Assembly: GCF_000721935.1 (NCBI RefSeq)
Contig: NZ_KL585396.1
Span: 1 to 17,859 of the forward strand
Direction of reading: 5' to 3'
DNA: 17,859 nucleotides
From: Streptomyces sp. NRRL WC-3549
GTDB taxonomy: Bacteria > Actinomycetota > Actinomycetes > Streptomycetales > Streptomycetaceae
Part shown: positions 14,087 through 17,859 of the stretch, piece after piece
Layout: each line of letters opens with the position of its first letter
Numbering within the stretch: position 1 is the stretch's first letter
The notes under the pieces: model-generated
What the model was told of the DNA's origin: nothing
What the model saw: only the letters and a program-made list of their open reading frames with translations
Database searches by the model: none
Translations under genes and position numbers: made by a program

Positions 14087-15298
14087 ATGGCTGACGACAC
14101 GATCGGCATCGTCGGCGCCGGCATCGTCGGTCTGGCCACCGGCCGGGAGATCGCGCTGCGCCGTCCGGGCACCCGGGTCGTGGTGTTCGAGAAGGAGGAG
14201 CAGGTCGCGGTCCACCAGACCGGACACAACTCGGGCGTGGTGCACGCGGGTATCTACTACGCCCCCGGCAGCCTGAAGGCCGACCTGTGCGTGCGGGGCG
14301 TCTCCCTGCTGCGCGCGTACTGCCGGGACCACGGGCTTCCGTACCAGGAGATCGGCAAACTGGTCGTGGCCGTCCGCGAGGACGAACTCGGCCGCATGGA
14401 CGACCTCTACGAGCGGGCCCGCAACAACCACGTGCCCGACCTGCGCAGGATCTCCAAGGACGAGATCAGGGAGATCGAGCCCAACGCCGGGGGCGTCGCG
14501 GCCCTCCACTCGCCCCGCACCGCCATCACCGACTACGCGGCCGTCGCCCGGCGGTTCGCCGAGGACATCGCGGCCCACGGCGGCGAGGTGAGGCTCGGGT
14601 TCCCGGTGACCTCCCTCACCGGCGTACCCGGCGGGATCGAGGTGGGCTCCGGTGAGGAACGCGTCCGGGTCGACCGGCTGGCCCTGTGCGCCGGGCTCCA
14701 GTCCGACTCCGTCGCCGGGCTCGCCCAGGACCGCAGGGACCCGCGGATCGTCCCCTTCCGGGGGGAGTACATGCTCCTCAGACCGGACCGTACCGACCTG
14801 GTGCGCGGCCTGGTCTACCCCGTGCCCGACCCGCGGTACCCCTTCCTTGGGGTGCACTTCACCCCCCGGGTCGACGGTTCGGTGGAGGTCGGCCCGAACG
14901 CCGTCCTGGCCCTGGCCAAGGAGGGCTACAAGCTGTCCGACGTGTCCGTGAGAGACCTGGCCCGGCTCGCCGCCTATCCGGGCGTGTGGAAGATGGCCGC
15001 CCGGCACTGGCGGACCGGCATCAAGGAGTACCGGGGCTCCCTGTCCGTGGCGGCCTTCATGCGGGACGCGGGCGACTACGTGCCCGGGGTCGGCACCGAC
15101 GACGTCATCCGCGGCGGCGCCGGGGTACGGGCCCAGGCGCTCGACCCCGACGGCTCGCTGGTGGACGACTTCCGCATCCACCACGTCGGCCGCGTCACCG
15201 CCGTCCGCAACGCCCCCTCACCGGCGGCCACCGCCTCCATGGCCATCGCCGAGCACATCTGCGACGCCGTGTTCGCGGGTGCCGGCGACGAGGCCTGA
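14087..15298 (+). CDS. L-2-hydroxyglutarate oxidase-like FAD protein
   Basis: A 403-residue flavoprotein of the DAO/LhgO family. An N-terminal Rossmann motif GIVGAGIVG (7-15) with Glu35 at the end of the second strand binds FAD. HNSGVVHAGIYYAPGSLKA (47-65) is the family-typical sequence, and the closing FRIHHVGRVTAVRNAPSPAA with ATASMAIAEHI matches LhgO. Known members oxidise L-2-hydroxyglutarate to 2-oxoglutarate, passing electrons to the respiratory chain. The ATG at 14081 sits directly on AGAAAGGAGG, so I use the ATG at 14087, six bases after it. Context with an aldehyde dehydrogenase and a ThDP enzyme leaves open that a different 2-hydroxy acid is used here. Confidence 0.9.
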   Translation: MADDTIGIVGAGIVGLATGREIALRRPGTRVVVFEKEEQVAVHQTGHNSGVVHAGIYYAPGSLKADLCVRGVSLLRAYCRDHGLPYQEIGKLVVAVREDELGRMDDLYERARNNHVPDLRRISKDEIREIEPNAGGVAALHSPRTAITDYAAVARRFAEDIAAHGGEVRLGFPVTSLTGVPGGIEVGSGEERVRVDRLALCAGLQSDSVAGLAQDRRDPRIVPFRGEYMLLRPDRTDLVRGLVYPVPDPRYPFLGVHFTPRVDGSVEVGPNAVLALAKEGYKLSDVSVRDLARLAAYPGVWKMAARHWRTGIKEYRGSLSVAAFMRDAGDYVPGVGTDDVIRGGAGVRAQALDPDGSLVDDFRIHHVGRVTAVRNAPSPAATASMAIAEHICDAVFAGAGDEA

Positions 15299-15319
15299 GC
15301 ACAGGTGACCCGGCTGTTC

Positions 15320-15337
15320 GCGCAACAACTGCTTGCA
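15320..15337 (+). promoter_or_regulatory. Candidate operator, dyad copy 4 (amidohydrolase unit)
   Basis: GCGCAACAACTGCTTGCA shares GCGCAAC and TTGC at the same spacing as copy 2. It lies in the 124-bp gap before the amidohydrolase, with a TAnnnT hexamer 35 bp downstream. This gap would otherwise look like read-through within one long operon; the dyad argues for separate control. Confidence 0.55.
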
Positions 15338-15345
15338 CGCCCGGA

Positions 15346-15355
15346 TCTGCGCAGA
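15346..15355. promoter_or_regulatory. Small perfect palindrome beside dyad copy 4
   Basis: TCTGCGCAGA is a perfect 10-base palindrome nine bases downstream of dyad copy 4, where a -35 would be expected. It resembles CTGCG-C-CGCAG at the edge of copy 3. It could be a second contact site for the same activator, or chance in GC-rich DNA. Confidence 0.25.
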
Positions 15356-15371
15356 CACCCTTTCCCCGCCC

Positions 15372-15377
15372 TAACGT
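15372..15377 (+). promoter_or_regulatory. Possible -10 element of the amidohydrolase unit
   Basis: TAACGT fits TAnnnT, 35 bp after the dyad at 15320-15337. It would give a start near 15384 and a leader of about 40 bases. No -35 match is visible, which suits an activated promoter. Confidence 0.35.
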
Positions 15378-15422
15378 CTGACGCACACCACCCCACTCCC
15401 CCGAAACGAAAAGAGGCCCACC

Positions 15423-16283
15423 ATGTTCGTGGTCGACACCCAGATCCACATCTGGAAGGAAGAGTCCCCGGAGCGCCCCTGGGTCCCCGGCGCCCGTGAG
15501 CGCATCCGGCTCAACGGCCACCGCGAGGAGGCCTTCTCCTACGAGGAGGCCCTGGAGCTGATGGACGAGGCCGGCGTCAACCGGGCCCTGATCCTCCCGC
15601 CCTCGTGGGAGGGCAACCGCATCGACTACGCCCTGGAGGCGTGCGAGGCCCACCCCGACCGCTTCGGCATCATGGCCCGCGTTCCGCAGGACAACGAGGC
15701 CGAAGGCACCGCGATGCTGAAGGACTTCGCGCAGAACCCGCACATCAAGGGCACGCGCCTGACCTTCCACCGGCCGCAGGACCGCAACTGGATGATCGAC
15801 GGCACCAACGACTGGTACTGGCCGGTCGCCGAGGAACTGCGCGTCCCGACCATGGTCCACGCACCGATCTGGAAGAAGGAGCTCGGCCAGATCGCGGCCC
15901 GGCACCCCGAACTGAAGATCATCATCGACCACATGGGCATCATGGCGCGCTGCGTGGACGACGCCATCGGCTACTGGGTCGCCGAGACCGCCGACCTCGC
16001 CGAGCACCCCAACATCTACGTCAAGGTCTCGGCCCTGCCGGGCTACTCGACGGAGGCCTTCCCGAACAAGAACATCGAGAAGTACGTCCGCGAGATGGTC
16101 GACAAGATGGGCCCGCAGCGCTGCTTCTACGGCACGGACATCACCCGCCTGCTCGGCCACGGCATCACGTACACCGACACCATCGAGCAGTTCACCAAGC
16201 ACTGGGACTTCACCCCCGAGGAGCTGGAGTGGATGATGGGCCGCGGCATCAGTGAGGTCCTGGACTGGCCGGTCGAGGGCTGA
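15423..16283 (+). CDS. Amidohydrolase-2 family metal-dependent hydrolase/decarboxylase
   Basis: A 286-residue TIM-barrel protein of the amidohydrolase-2 group, which holds lactonases (LigI, L-fuconolactonase) and non-oxidative decarboxylases. Visible residues are Asp5 and His9 in VDTQIHIW, His146 (TMVHAPIW), His170 (IIDHMG) and Asp239 (YGTDITR). The first histidine of the usual H-x-H pair is Gln7, so the metal site is reduced or absent, as in metal-independent lactonases of the LigI type. Hydrolysis of a lactone or decarboxylation of an aromatic acid are the realistic options. AAAAGAGG (15408-15415) precedes the ATG. The ThDP enzyme follows after 13 bp, so the two probably act in one route. 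Confidence 0.88.
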   Translation: MFVVDTQIHIWKEESPERPWVPGARERIRLNGHREEAFSYEEALELMDEAGVNRALILPPSWEGNRIDYALEACEAHPDRFGIMARVPQDNEAEGTAMLKDFAQNPHIKGTRLTFHRPQDRNWMIDGTNDWYWPVAEELRVPTMVHAPIWKKELGQIAARHPELKIIIDHMGIMARCVDDAIGYWVAETADLAEHPNIYVKVSALPGYSTEAFPNKNIEKYVREMVDKMGPQRCFYGTDITRLLGHGITYTDTIEQFTKHWDFTPEELEWMMGRGISEVLDWPVEG

Positions 16284-16296
16284 GGGCACCCTGACG

Positions 16297-17840
16297 ATGA
16301 CGGACAGCACGAACACCCCGGGCACGGGCGGTGGTGACGGCGGGGAAGCCTTCGTATCCGCCTTCGACGCCGTCGGCGCCGACTACCTCTTCTGCTCGTC
16401 GGGGTCCGAATGGGCCCCGGTGTGGGAGTCCCTGGCCAGGCGTCACCGCGACGGCGACCCGGCCCCCGCCTACCTCGACCTCACCCACGAGACCGTCGCG
16501 GTCGGCATGGCGACCGGCTACGGCCTGGTCACCCGCCGCCCGCAGGGGGTCCTGCTGCACGCGGCGCCCGGACTGCTCCAGGGCTCGACGGCGGTCCACG
16601 GGGCGCTGCTCGCCGGCGTCCCCATGGTGGTCACCTCCTCGGAGTCCAGCACCTACGGCGACGGCCCGGGCCAGGACCCGGGCGGCCAGTGGTACCGCAA
16701 CCTCTCCGTCGTGGGAGGCCCGCACGGTGTCGCCCGGCCGTTCACCAAGTGGGCCACCGAGGCCGCCAGCGTCCACACCCTGCCCACGATGATCACCAGG
16801 GCCGCGGAGCTGTCCTGGCGGGCACCGGCGGGGCCCGCGTACCTCAACATCCCCCTGGAGATCCTGCTGGAGGACTGGGACGGCCGGGAGGCCAAGCCGA
16901 TCGCGCCCCCCGGCTCCACGCACAGCTCGCCCGAAGAGGTCGATCCCGTCGCCCAGCTGATCCGCGAGGCCGAGAACCCGGTGATCGTCACCGAGACGGC
17001 CGGCCGCGAGGCCGGCGGCTTCGAGGCACTGGTCGCCTTCGCCGAGGCGTGGAACATCCCGGTCGTCGAGCCGGACTCGGCGGTCTGCGGCAACTTCCCG
17101 CGCACCCATCCGCTGCACGCCGGCAGCGACATCGGTCCGTGGATGGACGAGGCGGACCTGATCCTCCTGGTCAACTGCCGCGTCCCCTTCTACCCGCCGA
17201 GCCGCCGCCCCGCGAAGGCGACGGTCGTCGTCATCGACGAGGTACCGCAACGCCCGCACGTGGTCTACCAGGTGCTCTTCGCGGACCGGTACCTGGAGGG
17301 CGGCGTCACCAACTCCCTGCGCCAGCTGGCCAGGCGGGCCAAGGACCTCGACACGGCCGCCGTGGACCGGCGCCGGACCGCCCAGGAGGAGCGGTACGCC
17401 GCCGAGCAGTCGGCCATCGCCCGGGCCGAGTCCCGGGCGGAGGAAGGCGAAGGCATCGACCCGGTCCTGGTCGCCGCGGCCCTGCGGGAACTGCTCGACG
17501 GCACGGACGCGCTCGTGGTCGACGAGACCATCACGCACAGCCGCGTCGTCAAGCGCCATCTGAAGACCTCCACCCCGGACTCGTACTTCTACGTCCAGGG
17601 CGGACTCGGACAGGGCATCGCGGTGGCGCTCGGCGCCAAACTCGCCGCCCCGGACCGCCCGGTGGTCTTCACGGTCGGTGACGGGGCCTTCACCTACAAC
17701 CCGGTGATCCCGTCGTACGACGCGGCCAAGGCGTACGGCCTGCCCGTGCTGATCGTGGTCTTCAACAACCGGGTCTACAAGTCGATGAACCTGAACCACC
17801 GCAGGTTCTACCCGGAGGGGGCGGCCGCCGAGACCGGTGA
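16297..17840 (+). CDS. Thiamine-diphosphate-dependent enzyme (acetolactate synthase / benzoylformate decarboxylase-like), 3' truncated
   Basis: 514 codons are present without a stop; the family is usually 530-580 residues, so perhaps 20-60 are missing. The Pyr domain contains the catalytic Glu65 (DLTHETVAVGMATGYG). A middle domain follows at about 200-340, then the PP domain with the ThDP-Mg motif, from GDG (461-463) to Asn490-Asn491 (VVFNNRVYKS) with 26 residues between. All cofactor residues are therefore present. The family decarboxylates 2-oxo acids and may ligate the product to another carbonyl compound or release an aldehyde. It starts 13 bp after the amidohydrolase, with GAGGG at 16282-16286. 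The gene is cut by the end of the genomic sequence at 17840, not by a mutation: the bases after it are sequencing adapter. Confidence 0.9.
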
Positions 17841-17859
17841 CTGTCTCTTATACACATCT
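17841..17859. other. Nextera/Tn5 mosaic-end adapter (artefact)
   Basis: The final bases, CTGTCTCTTATACACATCT, are a 19 of 19 match to the reverse complement of the transposase mosaic end used in Nextera libraries. They are not part of the genome. They interrupt the ThDP gene mid-codon. Confidence 0.97.

Noticed and set aside
12512..15184. 890-codon open frame on the minus strand opposite the second aldehyde dehydrogenase and LhgO genes
   Set aside because: Same reasoning: composition is that of an antisense shadow, and it would cover the dyad-containing promoter region's coding neighbour.
16297..17859. Frameshift or nonsense damage in the ThDP gene
   Set aside because: The frame is intact to 17840; it ends only because adapter sequence begins there.
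17841..17859. Real Tn5-family transposon end in the genome
   Set aside because: Exact match to the commercial mosaic end at the very end of the sequence, with no transposon interior or target duplication; library adapter is the plain explanation.

Overview
The DNA is very GC-rich, with G or C at nearly every third codon position. Ribosome sites are of the AGGAGG type and GTG starts are common. The gene families (CUT2 ABC importer, HbpS/GlcG-like protein, LysR regulator) point to an actinomycete, most likely Streptomyces or a close relative. I saw no in-frame TTA leucine codon, no tRNA or rRNA gene, no CRISPR array and no mobile element. The last 19 bases are a Nextera transposase mosaic end, that is, library adapter, so the real sequence stops at 17840 inside a gene.

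Layout. (1) 46-450, minus: a small cupin. (2) 638-4813, plus: a carboxymuconolactone-decarboxylase-like protein, then a complete ribose-type (CUT2) ABC importer: two-domain ATPase, permease and lipoprotein binding protein. (3) 5016-5927: a LysR regulator behind a C-rich leader and a strong stem-loop. (4) 6088-12053: a tight seven-gene operon of two-domain extradiol dioxygenase, aldehyde dehydrogenase, FAH-family hydrolase/decarboxylase, single-domain VOC protein, alpha/beta hydrolase, HbpS/GlcG-like protein and a MetE-like protein whose zinc ligands are all replaced. (5) 12119-12406, minus: a small ABM-type monooxygenase, convergent with the operon across a hairpin. (6) 12605-15298: a second aldehyde dehydrogenase and an L-2-hydroxyglutarate-oxidase-like flavoprotein. 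(7) 15423 to the end: an amidohydrolase and a truncated thiamine-diphosphate (ThDP) enzyme.

How it may work together (inference). A CUT2 importer brings in a solute. Extradiol ring cleavage, semialdehyde oxidation, FAH-type hydration or decarboxylation and a carbon-carbon hydrolase form a meta-cleavage-like route. A second lane could oxidise a 2-hydroxy acid (LhgO-like), decarboxylate the 2-oxo acid (ThDP enzyme) and oxidise the aldehyde (second aldehyde dehydrogenase). The substrate cannot be read from sequence, and the combination does not match any catabolic cluster I can name.

The strongest unlisted signal is a shared 18-bp dyad, consensus RCGCAAS-N6-YTGCR. It occurs in four separate intergenic regions (524-541, 5963-5980, 12482-12499, 15320-15337), one before each major transcription unit. 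At three of them a TAnnnT -10-like hexamer follows about 33-46 bp downstream. This makes the whole window look like one regulon, perhaps under the LysR protein encoded in its middle.
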